This document shows, piece after piece, positions 1-11,648 of a DNA stretch of 64,000 nucleotides. A program made the position numbers and the translations under genes. The stretch is from Fragum whitleyi (lineage: Eukaryota > Mollusca > Bivalvia > Cardiida > Cardiidae): assembly GCA_948146395.1 (NCBI GenBank), contig OX411551.1:49720997-49784996 (forward strand), in the 5' to 3' direction. Position 1 is the stretch's first letter; each line of letters starts with the position of its first letter. The notes below the pieces were generated by a model. The model saw only the letters and a list, made by a program, of their open reading frames with translations. It ran no database searches and had not been told where the DNA came from.

Positions 1-395
1 TCATCAAGACGAGTTTCATTGGGAATAAACTGGCTTTACCCCGTCTTTTTTGACACCAAAGTATCTACTCAGATATGCCTAAACTTACCCAATATTGACA
101 TCTCTTTGAGCAGACTTATAATGTTTAAGAAGTGATACATTCATACTTTCATTAGTCCAAGCTGACTTGTACAGAAAACACTACTTTGAAGTCTCTTTAG
201 AACTAGTTTGTTATGATTTACTTGGTCTTGACCACACTGCACCAAAATACTTATTCCCAATTAGCCTGCATACCCTTTACCCATCTTCGTACATTACCAT
301 AAAAGTGATTGCATTAAGAAGACCATTTTTGATATAATTTCAGGTAGAATTTTAGTAAATGGTAATTCATAGAACGTTCATGACTATATTCATGT
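1..395. other. No recognised feature
   Basis: AT-rich sequence with no open frame, terminal repeat or RNA fold that I can support. It may be single-copy DNA or an eroded repeat flank. Confidence 0.4.
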
Positions 396-795
396 TAGTT
401 AAATTTGATTGTGGGGAGATGATTTGATTCAACAGCGAAATTATGCCCACCCCGCCATGCCCATATTTGGGGGTCAACAAAATTCTTTAGCAATTTACCT
501 AAAGCATAACCAAAGGAACACCCATGCAAAGTTTTATTGAAATCGTCTCAATAGTTTGGGAGAAGAATATTTTTAAAGATTTAAAAGTGAAAAATGCCTC
601 GCTCTGCCACGCCCTTATTTGGGGGCCAATCAAAATTTCTTTAACAATTTAAAAAGAAGGTCACCCAAGAATCATTTCTACCAAGTTTCGTTAAAATCAG
701 GTTTGGAGGAGAAGATGTTTAAAAACGTTTACGCTCGGACGTACGTACGACGGACACTCCGTCATGACAACAGCTAGTCGGCCTTCGGCCAGTTG
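396..795 (+). mobile_element. Pearl-like tandem-core element, 3' part
   Basis: Two degenerate core units of roughly 190 bp share the phrases about 'cccatatttgggggtcaa' and 'gaggagaagatgtttaaa'. They are followed by a stretch rich in GACG/TACG and then a terminal hairpin (GGCCTTCGGCC) at 780-790. The order core repeats, ACGG-type tract, hairpin is the layout described for pearl elements of oysters, a Helentron-associated non-autonomous group. The same core phrases recur at 35668-36625, so the two are probably one family. The left end is not clear. Confidence 0.5.
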
Positions 796-829
796 AGGTA
801 AAAATTGACACCGAAAGATGGAATAAGAA

Positions 830-1345
830 AAATCTTCTTCTTTGAAACTACTGGTCAGAATTCAGCCAAACTTAAAAAGAAACGATCCTCAGGAATTCTT
901 CAGATTTGTTCTTTAAATTCTAATCGTGTTGATAACATGGGCAATACGGCCATTCATGTCTCCAGAAAATGACCCTCAATGGGGAAATATATAAAGCATC
1001 GTCTTCTCTAAAACGATCGTACAGAATTTAATCTCACTTAACGAGAATGACCTTTAGACCTAGCTCTTTCTGATTTCTGCATTCAGTTTTGAATGAATTA
1101 ATATCATAAAAATGGTGTCACTCGGTGATATTTCAGAAAAGTCTTCTTCACTGCGTGCGTTTTGTATCTTTTCCCCCCTAAAACTACTGATCAGAATTTA
1201 GACAAACTTCAGCGAAATGATCCCAAGATATGCTCTCGCACATTTCTTTGTTAAATTCTTTTCGGGTAGTAAACTTGGGTATTTAAGGCTTTTACGACAA
1301 CCGAAGAGGGACAAAAAGGAGCAATCTAAATGCTTGATGTCAAAA
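830..1345. repeat. Degenerate ~170 bp tandem repeat, three units
   Basis: Phrases of the type 'aaaactactggtcagaatt' recur at about 845, 1012 and 1183, a spacing near 169 bp, with strong divergence between units. This may be the core of another pearl-like element whose ends I cannot find. Confidence 0.4.
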
Positions 1346-1365
1346 ACAAGGGTTATGATATGAAT

Positions 1366-1690
1366 TATTTGACTGTATTATGTATTAAGTCAATAATAAG
1401 GTTGGTAGATGATTGTTTTCGCTTCTTGCATCATAATGAAACCTTTCCCCTGACCGTTGCCTTTCATCTACATTTTTAAGGTTTTGAATTATTAGGTATA
1501 GGACTGTACTAAGTCAATAATTAAGATTGGAAGATTGTCTTCGATTCTGGCATCTCGATGAACACTTGGTCTAGTTCTTGACCTTCGAAATACCTTCTTT
1601 AATATTAAATTATTTTGCCTGGGACTGTATTCAGTCAAAGATAATGGTTGGTAAATAATTGCATCATGATGAACCTTTGACCCATATGGT
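1366..1690. repeat. ~125 bp degenerate tandem repeat, three units
   Basis: The units contain 'gactgtattaagtcaataat' variants (about 1371, 1502, 1622), followed by 'gcatcatgatgaaccttt' variants. The last unit runs into the dispersed repeat that begins near 1666. Confidence 0.45.
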
Positions 1691-1914
1691 GACATTTGAT
1701 TTGCTTTATTAAATATTTAATCATTTGATAAAGAGCTATATTCTGCTACTTATAAATGTCGTCATTGATTCTTACATTCTTTTGGACCTTTGATTTGACC
1801 CTGACCTTTGACTTACTTTCTTGAATTTAGAAAAATAGGGTCGAGGACTTTGTTAAATCAATAGTAAGATTTACATTTTCACAGACCTTGACCTGCTTTC
1901 TAAAATCTTCATTT
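1666..1914. repeat. Dispersed repeat, copy 1 of 2
   Basis: This segment is about 90% identical by eye to 51978-52237, from 'gatgaacctttgacccatat' to 'ctaaaatcttcatttac'. The second copy is interrupted at its right end by a TTAA-flanked MITE. No coding potential is seen. Confidence 0.7.
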
Positions 1915-1980
1915 ACATTTACATCTTCAAAAGGACTTTGACTGGTCCGTAGGGTATTGTCCAGATTTTTGAGTATTTTG

Positions 1981-2160
1981 CATTTGGACTTAGTCTTTTC
2001 ACAGAAAATGTGAACTAAGGCTTGTGAGGAATATGCTTGTGGACTTAGACTTTTTTACGAAACATGTGAACTTAGGCTTGTAGGGAATATGCGTGTAGAC
2101 TTAGTCTTTTTAGGAGAATGCGGGTTGGTTTGTGAGTAATGTAGATGTGGACTTAGTCCC
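1981..2160. repeat. ~62 bp minisatellite, about three units
   Basis: Each unit carries 'ggacttagtctttt' followed by 'gtgaactaaggcttgtgagg' variants (starts near 1986, 2041, 2096 and 2152). Divergence between units is moderate. Confidence 0.55.
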
Positions 2161-2341
2161 TATCTCACCGTTCAAAGACGGAAAGATGGGGACTTGGTAT
2201 AGGGACTTTGTCTTTGAATGTATTGTGAAAGTAAGGAATGCAAAAGGACTTTGACAATTTGCGAAAGAGAATGAATTCTTTCTTGGTGTTGGGTGGTCCT
2301 GAAAAGGACCGCTTTTGTTTGTGATGATAGTTTTGATCTCT

Positions 2342-2688
2342 TTAGTAGTGGCTGCATCCAAATCGTGCGTTACAAATTGGACAATGTCTCCTCATTCTTT
2401 TCCTTATAACCAATGTTTCTCCATTCCATACCACTCTTCTCCTAAATTGAGTACCCATGTAAATGACATCAGGTAATCCACTTGGTTGTTGTGCGATTGT
2501 CCTACCCAGGATGGGTCTATCCAAGTAAATGACATCTTGCAGATCATTGGTTGGTGTCTGCGCAATAGCATTTCTTGTGGAGGAATGATTTGAGTGTGTC
2601 TTATCATTCCCTGCACGCAATACAGTCGCTCAACAATGTTCAGCAATTCCTTCGCTATGTCGGTGAGTTCTCTACGAATCGGTTCCAT
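2342..2688 (-). pseudogene. Polinton-associated hypothetical ORF, frame broken
   Basis: Two overlapping minus-strand frames read as one gene split by a frameshift near 2618. The upstream frame starts at 2688 with a helical N-terminus (about 24 residues). The downstream frame continues to 2342 and ends with a compact Cys/His cluster (CPICN...GC.H). No function is recognised. It is attributed to the Polinton-type fragment only because it has the same strand and lies next to the protease and capsid-type remnants at 3077-4316. A further minus-strand ATG at 2361 overlaps its end and could start another small gene of the element. Confidence 0.4.
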
Positions 2689-2689
2689 G

Positions 2690-3076
2690 ATCTAGAATGT
2701 TAAAGAGTGGAAAATCTTCTATGTATTTATATTGACGACGCCGACCTTGCTGGAAGCACCTCTACTTTGAATTGAAGAAATGGATGCCGAGATGGAAATT
2801 TGTGTTTTCTCCAAGCATGAAACTATGATATTACTCATTATTCTCTATCATGAAACCGATTCTCTTTATACTTTATCATATACAATCATGAAAAGGATGG
2901 AATATTAAACGACAACAAAACACCAATATTTATATTTTCTATGTTTTATTGAACAAGGAACTGTGAACTAAGAACAAAAATGAAAAATCATGAACCTATT
3001 TACAATCAATTTTATATTACAAAATGTCTATACAATTCTGCTAAATGTCTGTATGATCCACGATGTGACTACTCTG
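2690..3076. other. Gap inside the Polinton-type fragment
   Basis: AT-rich sequence with no supported gene between two minus-strand remnants. Short direct repeats of 'atcatgaaac' type occur at about 2815-2895. Confidence 0.4.
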
Positions 3077-3510
3077 TCATTTTTGTGTAAGTTCCTTGTG
3101 CTGAATGTCTTTCTTAGAAGTTTTGTTTAAGTTGTATCCTCTTGCTATCCCATCCAAGGCAAAAATACAATAATGTCTACAAACTTTTTCCAAGGATACT
3201 TTGAATAGGTTGGTTATTATAAGTCCATGAACGTGAATTATTTTGGATAAAAATGAGATATTTCCCTGTGAATATGTGGAAGACCGTATGAGTCAAAGTA
3301 CATTGCTTTACCATTTGGATAGAATATAACTGCTACCCAATGTTCTCCTGAGTTGTGTGAATCTGCTGTATTGATGATATAAGCCTTCACATGTGAAGGT
3401 TTTCGCTTTGGTAATAAATCCTTCGCACACACTCTTTCATTGAGTTTTTTAATCCACACTCCACGATCCAGGATATGTTGAATTTCACTGGTGTACATTA
3501 TTGATCCCAA
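3077..3510 (-). pseudogene. Adenain-like cysteine protease remnant (Polinton type)
   Basis: The intact part (3510-3238, 90 residues) has the signature of adenovirus-type/Ulp1-like cysteine proteases. GEHWV puts a His-Trp pair at residues 57-58, the expected catalytic His, and an Asp-containing YFDSYG strand follows at residues 71-76. The frame then stops. Protease-like sequence continues in the other two frames, with a candidate active-site Gln and a Cys-His-Tyr-Cys segment encoded near 3167-3184, so at least two frameshifts separate the triad. Such proteases process capsid proteins in Polintons/Mavericks and related adintoviruses. The gene is dead as it stands. Its start overlaps the end of the neighbouring ORF by about 13 bp, a compact virus-like spacing. 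A host Ulp-like protease is less likely given its neighbours. Confidence 0.6.
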
Positions 3511-3950
3511 GACTGCTTTACTTTCTCACTCCAACGTTCTAACCATGTATCTGTGAATCCACACAAAATGTTCTTTTTTATACTTTGCCATAGTCGATAG
3601 GCTTCTACTGATTCTTGTTCGTTTAGTTTTAATTCTTCAAGTTGTGGATACCATGTCTGCATTATTTTGTATGGATTTACTTTAAGCATTGCTTGCTCAT
3701 TGAACAAGTCTGTATGTTCTTCTCTACTCATGAATAAGCAAACAGGGTGATCTATCTGACTCGGATGACCTATTTGACACCCGTTACAATTGTTATGAAC
3801 TTCTACATTGATAAGTTCTTGTAGTTGATCCACCATACATTTTTGAAAACTGTTGAGAATGTCATTTTTGCGAACTGATTCAATGTTTGATGAATATTTC
3901 ACTTTCTCTACTTCTTCTCTCAGTTTAACTGCGTACTGGTATCCAAGCAT
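3498..3950 (-). CDS. Polinton-associated ORF, function unknown
   Basis: This is an intact 150-residue frame between the capsid-type and protease remnants on the same strand. The middle carries a C-x2-C pair followed by an H-P-S-Q...H-P-V-C segment (about residues 54-72), a possible metal-binding site. The rest is helical and rich in charged residues, with 'EAYRLWQ' and two Trp near the C-terminus. I do not recognise the fold. It starts 6 bp downstream of the preceding ORF's stop and overlaps the protease start, which argues that all three belong to one transcription unit of a Polinton-type element. It could be a non-functional survivor of a decayed element. Confidence 0.5.
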   Translation of the reverse strand: MLGYQYAVKLREEVEKVKYSSNIESVRKNDILNSFQKCMVDQLQELINVEVHNNCNGCQIGHPSQIDHPVCLFMSREEHTDLFNEQAMLKVNPYKIMQTWYPQLEELKLNEQESVEAYRLWQSIKKNILCGFTDTWLERWSEKVKQSWDQ

Positions 3951-3955
3951 GATTT

Positions 3956-4316
3956 TTAGTAATCAGTGATAACTGCTCTAAGACTGTTGATTTCGATTTG
4001 ATTATCGATTTCAGCGAAAACAATAACATTGATGACTCTAGTAAGGTTAGATCCGAACTGAAGTTCTATTCTCAAGCCTCCAGTTTTTATAGGATGCAAC
4101 TGCCCTTCTTCACTGCCTTGATCTGGTGTGAGATCAAAACCCAAAAGAGCAAAACCAGCATCATATTCCTCTTTTGTTATACCAAATGATTTGTCAGCAC
4201 CAATGGATTTGTTGGCATTGAACAAAGACAGATATGATCTCAGTGTTAATTCATTTGTGAAGTTAGGTTCAAATGGTTTACCATGAATACTGTGTCCATT
4301 GCATGATACGGCTATT
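3956..4316 (-). pseudogene. Polinton F54H12.2-type capsid-associated protein, C-terminal fragment
   Basis: The frame is open from about 4316 without a start codon; the first ATG is at 4225. It ends at 3956. Its last 60 residues show a pattern I associate with the C-terminus of F54H12.2-like proteins of Polintons/Mavericks and adintoviruses: an F-D-L-T-P strand, K-T-G-x-L/I-R, then an alternating hydrophobic strand with V-I-V-F/Y-A-E-x-D-N and a terminal D-Y. The family protein is normally several hundred residues, so this is a 5'-truncated remnant. The assignment is from memory of the family pattern, not from a search. Confidence 0.5.
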
Positions 4317-4320
4317 TTTC

Positions 4321-5520
4321 AAAGCTAAATGTTCAAATTTTAAGTTGAAAGTCAAAAGTTGACAATCAAAAGCGGAGATATACATTATATAAACATCACT
4401 ATTCAAAGCATTAACATTTCTTCAGTGGTCATTTTGTCGCTTTGTTTGTTGCCTCTTATTTAACGCTTTCATCCAGTTCATCCAACTGTGCCACTGACAG
4501 GTCTATATCTCTGATACTCTCTATATGAGCAGGTTCTTTATTTCCTGTTTTAACATACGTGTTACTGTTATACAACAGTGTTGTCATTTATACAGCATAG
4601 TATTGGGGCTACTGTTATTCCTTAACTTAAGCGATTAAGAACAATTACTGAATCTCGAAAAAAATATTTTATTTCATAAATACAAAATTGATGGTATGCT
4701 TTCGTACCAAATTTATTTGTGTTTTTTTTCAGATAGAATGAAAATGTAAATTTAAAAAATGAAAAAAAATGCAATTAGGCCATTGAAAATACCGTCTGCT
4801 GTCTGGACTCACATTTTATTACGGAACAATTTAAATGATTGATCAATGCAGAGCTACAGATAGGGGGTGTATTTTCGATTTTAGATCGAAGTTTTACGAT
4901 GTTCTTAACTTTAACTCCACTTAGCTTTCATAATATCAATCCATTAAGGGAAGACAATGTAATGGATATATTTCAAAATATCAATCCATCAGTGGAAGAC
5001 AATGGAATGGATATTCGTCCCACCTGCGGTTGACAAATCACGAGATCATATTTAGTACCCAAGAGTTCTACTACAGTTGATGAGTTGTCTTCAATAATAT
5101 GTTATATTTCGGTATTGATTCAACAATTGAAAAAATTGACTGTAAAAGACATCATGCGTTTTGAATATCAATAATTCAAATGCACGAAGGGAATTTGTTA
5201 AAAGCAAATGTATAAATTCATATTAAAAATAACTTTACCTTGCACTTTGCTCTTCTCAATATTTCCCATCTAATTTCAGATGAAAACCGTAAACTTATAA
5301 TTGTTAGTTTATATGCAATTGTTTGATTAAAATGAATCAGAATGAACCTCTTTAGAGGGTTCAGCAGACATAAATCACCTGGCCGAGGACAATGAAAATG
5401 TAGAATAATACAGGACTTCAAATTAAGGTAAGTAGCAAAATTAAGTGAAGCATAAGAAATGTCCATATCAGTATAGAAACACACCCAATTTATCATTGTA
5501 TAGTATATGTTCTGTGTACA
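4321..5520. other. No gene; one short tandem duplication
   Basis: AT-rich sequence with no supported gene. A 45 bp segment containing 'atatcaatccat' and 'gaagacaatg' is duplicated head-to-tail at about 4932-5017. The region marks the right edge of the Polinton-type fragment. Confidence 0.4.
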
Positions 5521-5534
5521 GTGATAATACGTAC

Positions 5535-5876
5535 ATTTCTGGAATTTTCCTGCTATTAGACGACCGGTAACCTTCGGCGATTCTACGGAAAAGAGCTCGG
5601 GAATAATAAGTTCGCGGCCATAAATGCGCGTAAATTTTGCACATAGGTCTTTAAGACGACACGAGCATTACTGAAGATGACGTTGCGAAATACAATATCA
5701 AAGAATCTTTAAGATTGGGAATTTTAAAATTTCAAAACAACGCAGCGTTTTATTCAGCGTAATGACCGAAGTACTATTAGACGCCGAGTTTCCAATAAAT
5801 GTCCCATTATTACTTCACTCACGTTCGGTGTACATTCCAGTTTACGGAAAAGTCCGAGCTATGTTCCGAATGGCAC
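5535..5876. mobile_element. Divergent relative of the CATTCGGAAC MITE
   Basis: The right end (5840-5876, 'gtttacggaaaa...gttccgaatgg') matches the right terminus of the MITEs at 45131-45561 and 52616-53081 with several substitutions. The left terminus is not recognisable. I read it as a decayed or truncated family member. Confidence 0.35.
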
Positions 5877-6210
5877 AATGCCCTCAAAATTTTAGAACTA
5901 TACTAGAAAATTCGAAAATTCTAAAATTCGTAGGGACTTAATACCGATTTTTACCGACAAAGTGTCTGCGCTAAGTAGGAAAGGTTTTGGACAAAGAAAG
6001 AATTTTTGGGTGATGCGGTAAAATGTTGCTTAAAATGACCGCATCTTCAAACCTTTGAATAAAAGTTTGTGCGGCATTTTATAATTTCTGGTAATATGGC
6101 AATGCAGTCTATGTTATATATAACGCTTTAATTTTGAAATCATAACTAACGAATTCTGTCTGTTCTTTCTCTTGTTCACTATACCGTTTTACTTTTTAAC
6201 CTCTTTTTTT

Positions 6211-7305
6211 GCATGGTCTAGCAGGTCATATGAAACAACCATGTATCATGGAAATTGCCTAGGAAAAAGATAATCGATTAAAAAACCGAACAACCTGTGT
6301 ACTACGTAGCGTTTTTGTACTCACGAGCGCGCAAACAAATAGGTCTAGTATACGTCATCAACTTTTGTGCGACACGAAATGCTTTGTGTGTTCAACGCAA
6401 TACTTGCATATCACTACGCTGTGCTAAAATCAAAGTATAGATGGTACTGAAGGCGAGGGAACTGAATCGACGAATCAACACACGAGGTCAATTTTCTGGA
6501 ATATAACCTTGATTATTCACCTTGTCCTTATCATGTATACCAGATAATTTCTTACCTATCACTGCCAAAATCACTGGTGTGATAAAGATACATGGCTGTA
6601 TATTTGATCTTGACGGATGGCCTTGCTAATAGGGAAAAGAGGAAAATGCTGCTTACTAACACTATCTCTTTTCTCTTTAATATTATCTACCCTATCTGAT
6701 ACAAATTTTACTAATTTGCCCATATATTGTATGTAATCTGAAACCCTTTACAATTTGGACCTGTCTAAACATTTGTTGTCTTGTAATGAATTAATCTAAT
6801 GAATAAACCTGTGTGTAATTGTCACATAATTTATATGTGTGTAATTTGGAATATAAACTAGGGTAGAAATTAAAAAAGAATGATTGGGTTTGAGTATAAG
6901 GTGGACCATATTGTGGGAAAGGGAGAAATTGACCCTATCAATTTCTTATGTTCTCACAGTAAAATACAACTTCCTTATGGAAATTAAGTCAATGTAAAAG
7001 AAAGAGCCGGCGAGCTAGTGTCCCTTGAAAAAATCATTTGTACGGTTGTTAGACGGAATGATCGAATGGATAAATTGACTGACTAGTAGCAAACTAATCA
7101 ACTTAACTAGTTATAAAAACACGAGTTGCGCCTGCAAACCGGTATCGGACGTAGTAATATATACCTTGGGAATTATTTATTTTTGGCGGACTCAGCGCTA
7201 TACAGTGAGCATACCGTTCGACATGCTTCCATTGAAGTGAGTTCGGAATGTGACTTACGATCCCTATAGGTAAATGGAACCCTAGGTTTCCCTCGCCTTA
7301 AAAAG
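6211..7305. mobile_element. 1.16 kb TIR repeat, copy A (right end lost)
   Basis: Collinear with 8539-9697 and 53713-54840. All share an opening stretch 'ggaaattgcctaggaaaaag', a middle part with 'acctgtctaaacatttgttg', and a late part with 'agacggaatgatcgaatgg'. Similarity to the other copies stops near 7305, before the right terminus. There is no coding capacity, so this is a non-autonomous element of unknown class. Confidence 0.65.
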
Positions 7306-7699
7306 GGTCTTGCTAAAAAACACAGTGAAATGATATTTCGTCTCATTATATTCTTTGATATTGTCTCTATGTATTTGAACAGGAGGAAAGTGTGCAGCAT
7401 ATTTTAAATGGAATGCTTGGGTATTGCACAAAAAATTTCCGGTTGCTACTTCACAATAAACCATCATTAATTCAAACTAAAAATTATTCTTGAAGAATGG
7501 GTGATATAGACAAATAGCAAATAAGAGGTAATATCGTTAAGCAATATCAAATTATACATACAAAAGTTAAATGGGAATATTTTATATCGGATTCGTTCTT
7601 TTGGCGTAGTTGCCCTCTGCCAAAAACCTCATTCGACACACTACATTCCCATATAGATTCAATAGTATTACAATTTCATTGAACTTAGATGACAATGAT

Positions 7700-8063
7700 C
7701 AGGGCTCGTGTTTGACCCTTAAAACTGGGGTTTGACCCCCAAAAATCTGAAAATTTCCGAATTTGACACGTAGAAATTTCTTCCAAAGCGGTCAATTTGA
7801 TCCCCTTGTGAGGCAATACTAAGAGTCAAAACATGGTTTTATATCTTAAGATTTTCACAAATTGCTATCTTGAAGTTCCAGAAATTACTTCCTTGTTTAA
7901 TATCATTTCTAGGAGCTCTTAAGTGACTCTTGAATATGCAAAATCCTACTTATGATTTACTTCTTTTAGTAGTATTGGCCCCTTTAAATTCAGATTTTAC
8001 CCCTAGAATTGCTTAGGCAAGGAGTTAATGACTACCTAATATCAAATACTTACACGAGCCCTG
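7700..8063. mobile_element. hAT-type MITE, 364 bp
   Basis: A perfect 12 bp terminal inverted repeat (CAGGGCTCGTGT at 7700-7711, ACACGAGCCCTG at 8052-8063) encloses 340 bp without coding capacity. CAGGG-type termini are typical of hAT elements. The expected 8 bp target duplication is not intact (flanks acaatgat and aattatga), so the class call rests on the termini alone. Confidence 0.6.
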
Positions 8064-8399
8064 AATTATGAAATAATGTAAATTCTTTCTCAGTCTAGAT
8101 TCCTACTTTAAGCACGGACAATTCTGAATCGTACTGTGCAAAGTAAAGATTCCCAAATTGCAGGTAAGAAAACCGTCCAATTTACCCTGATTCTGAACTC
8201 ATTCATTTTTTCAAAACACTCACACAAATCATCCAAAAACTCAAAAATCTTTAAAAAATATAAGAGCAACAACTAAATTCTAAATTAGAAATCGCAAGAA
8301 AAAAATCAATGATTTTTATGCATTTATTGAATTTATAAGCGTCTGATTTTATCGTGAAGACAAAGAAATATACGTGTAGAACTTCTATCTGTATTCTAG

Positions 8400-8520
8400 G
8401 AAAGGGAAGTAAAAATGTCGCTAATTTTGTTTATAAATAAGCGACATTTTGTTAATTAGTTGATAAATGGTCTGATATTGAAATTTTTAATTTTGGTGCG
8501 GCTTTTGACCGCATCTTCGT
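8400..8520. repeat. Short imperfect hairpin
   Basis: The segment 'aatgtcgctaattttg...aagcgacatttt' (about 8413-8453) folds on itself. It resembles the central hairpin of the CAGTT MITE family but lacks that family's termini. Confidence 0.3.
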
Positions 8521-8538
8521 ATACGCTGGATCGTTTAT

Positions 8539-9697
8539 GGCCTGGTTTAGCAGGCCATAGGAAGCAACCCTGTATCCTGGAAATTGCCTAGGAAAAAGAT
8601 AGTCGAGTCAAAAACCGAACAACATGTGTGCTACGTAGCTTTTTTGTTCACATGCTCGCGAAAAAAGTAGGTTTAGTATACGTCATGACATTTTGTGCGA
8701 CACTAAGTACTTTATGTGTTCAACACCGTGCTTGCATATCACTATTCTGTAATAAAATGAAAGTACTGATAGTACTGAAGGCGAGGAATCTAAATAGCCG
8801 AAACAACACACGAGGTTAATTTTCTGGAATATAACCTTGATTATTCACATTGTCCTTATCATGTATACCAGATATTTTCTTACTCATCACTGCGTTAATG
8901 ATACATAGATTTTTATATTATCTTGACGGATGACCTTGCTAATAGGGAAAGAAGAAAGTGCTGTTAACTAACACTTTATCTTTTCTCCCTAATATTATCT
9001 ACCCTTTCTGATACAAATTTTAGTAATTTGCCCACATATTGTATGTAATCTGCAACCATTTACAATTTGGACCTGTCTAAACATTTGTTGTCTTTTAATG
9101 GATTTATCTAAATAAGAAAAAAAACTTTGTCCCATCCTTAAAACCTTAAACAGACGAGAACATTTTAGACTCGGCCAACTTGGAAAAATTTGCAGACAAT
9201 AAATCAACATGAATGTAATTTATTTGATATATATCCAGGGTAGAAATTAAAAAAAATAATGGGGTATGAGTATAGGGTGGATCATATGGAGGGAAAGGGA
9301 GAAATTGACCCTATCAATTTCTTGTGTTCCCAAAGTAAAATACAACTTCTTTATGGAATTCAATTCAATGTAAATGAAAGAGCCGACGAGCTTATAACCC
9401 AAGAAAAACAGCATTATTACGATTGTTAGACGGAATGATCGAATGGATGAATTTAATGACTAGTAGCAAACTAATCATATGAACTAAAATTATGAAAACG
9501 CGAGTTGTGCCTATCTGCAAAGCAGTATCGGGCGTAGTAATCTATACCTTGGGAATTAGTTTTTTTGCGGAATCAGCGCAGTATAGTGAGCATACCGTTC
9601 GACATTTTTCTTTTGAAGTGAGAAAGCCTTGCTTAAAAGTTTAAAAAAATGGAATGAACGCCTTCAAATGTCACTATGCCTCTTTATAAACCAGGCC
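8539..9697. mobile_element. 1.16 kb TIR repeat, copy B (full length)
   Basis: Perfect 11 bp terminal inverted repeats (GGCCTGGTTTA at 8539-8549, TAAACCAGGCC at 9687-9697) bound 1159 bp. Copies A and C align along most of this length. No open frame longer than chance is present. No clear target duplication is seen, so the superfamily is unknown. Confidence 0.65.
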
Positions 9698-10870
9698 TTC
9701 GGCGCTTTCAGTGCTTTGATTAATTCGACTTGCTTAGAATAAAAGGGCACGTTCTTGCCGGTATTTTGCGTCGGCTTGACAAACTTTAATTTCGACATCT
9801 CTCAGCCATTCTTTTGAAATATTCATTCAAAATCTAGCATAACCATTCACTATCGCACTAGTAATCCAAACAATCAATGGTTGTACCTGTCAATGCATTT
9901 TGGAAACATTTAGGATTCGTTTTCGCTATTAAGGGTCAGCGGATGAGCATCATGGTAACACTGCTTATGGTAATTCTTCTTTTATAGTGCATAACCCTCA
10001 TTAGGTTTATATAAAAGCACCACATGTACCTTCAAGCTTTATGTGGGACATTCAGTCTACCATCCACAAAAAATATTTGAAACAAAATGCTCGGAATTTT
10101 TTATGAACCGTCATCTGATTTTGAACGAGTGTTTTCACTGGGAAATCCAGTGTATGACTGGTAGCAGTCATCTATGTATTGTGAGTGTTGGATCGTGAAC
10201 GATTCCATGTTTAATATACATGTAGGTTATAATTTCTTACACAATGTTCATTAAATAAATTATTTAAATGTCTAAACATTTTATAGAAATTTCAAACTTT
10301 ATGCATAAAGCATTTATATGACCTGATAGAAGAAAAACAACATATTTGAGTAAATATGTATTCGTACTGTTAATGCTATCACTTGTCTTCACTGCTTTTA
10401 AAGTCATTACCTTGCTGATAGATTGTATATATTGATAGATACAAAAGTTTGTTTTGTTTTATAGACTTTTCCACCTATATTTCTATTTATCGTTGAACCA
10501 TATAACATGTTTGTTAAATAAGAAGTCAGGGTTTCTTGTTGCAATATTTACATGTATCACCTCGTGTAATAAATGTTCTCCATAGAAACCTACGTAAAAT
10601 GAGATCTTTTGAAATATCTGCAATGCTTCTTGCTGACTAGCTTAAGTATGGTTGTTGTTATACAGTTCTGGTTTTTCCGTAATTACACTATATTGTAATG
10701 ATGTAAAGCTACCAGATTGTCGAAAAATATTTTTTAGTTAACATATAAACTTGCGCTGTGATAAGCGACTTGTTTTATGTCTAACTTGCAATGTAAAAAT
10801 AACGAGCTTGAATCAAAGAGGATAATCGTTAGTTTCAGCATCTCTGAACTATTGATTTCCTGAAAATATT
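9698..10870. other. No recognised feature
   Basis: AT-rich intergenic sequence. No open frame, terminal repeat or tandem array could be supported. Confidence 0.4.
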
Positions 10871-10873
10871 CAG

Positions 10874-10965
10874 CGACTTGTCAGACATATTTCCGCTTCA
10901 ACTATTTGACGTGCAAGGTTGTACGCTGGAAAGAAGTCCCCTCCGAACATTCAAGTTTGAAAATT
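10874..10965 (+). CDS. Candidate internal exon, unidentified
   Basis: An acceptor-like 'aatattcag' precedes a 92 bp segment open in one frame (residues beginning DLSDIFPLQLF, then a Cys and several Arg). A 'gtaagt' donor follows. Codon content is less AT-biased than its surroundings. No partner exon was found, so this could be chance. Confidence 0.25.
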
Positions 10966-11648
10966 GTAAGTTAACATTATTAACATTCCATATCTTTCTG
11001 TGGAACCTACTGGCTGGATTTTCATGACGTGTGTATGAATGTATGTTTCATTTTTATTCATCTTTGAGTTAACGATTTTCTTTGTACATGTACTCTTTAA
11101 TTGACCAATTTCGGCGATCTCATTGATTAATTTTTCGATCTTTTTATGAATATTTCTGTGCTCGATTCTAGATAGCTAATTATAACATTACACAATGAAA
11201 GGCAAAAACCATTGTCCGTAATTTTAGGATAATACACGGCATCTTAGGCCATTACACTTTTATTTTTTGGTTGTCGTGACAAGATCTAACAAGACGAAGG
11301 GTCAGAGGAGGGAATAAAAATAAATTGCCTTAAATCCTGTAGTCGGAATGGAAACAAAATATTTTTTTTTCATTTTTTGAATTAGATCGGAAAAAATCAG
11401 TAGATTTCTTCTTAGAATTTCAACAAAAAAAAACTCTATTGAAACACTGGATCCAAAAGGATTCAAGAACAGTAAAATAATAAGATAAATATGAGAAATA
11501 TATTTGCTCAAACAGTGTTATAATTTATTTATTTTCATTTTCAGGATACGTATATTTGGGGGTTATATTTAATAATCCGTAAATTATAACACTTTTTGAC
11601 CAAATATATTTCTATATATATATTTCGATTGACGGTAACACAACGGAT

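Noticed and set aside
11200..11648. 5' pseudo-LTR of PLE copy 1
   Set aside because: No copy of the CTGAWGA...GAAACCGGTT tail motif could be found upstream of ORF1.
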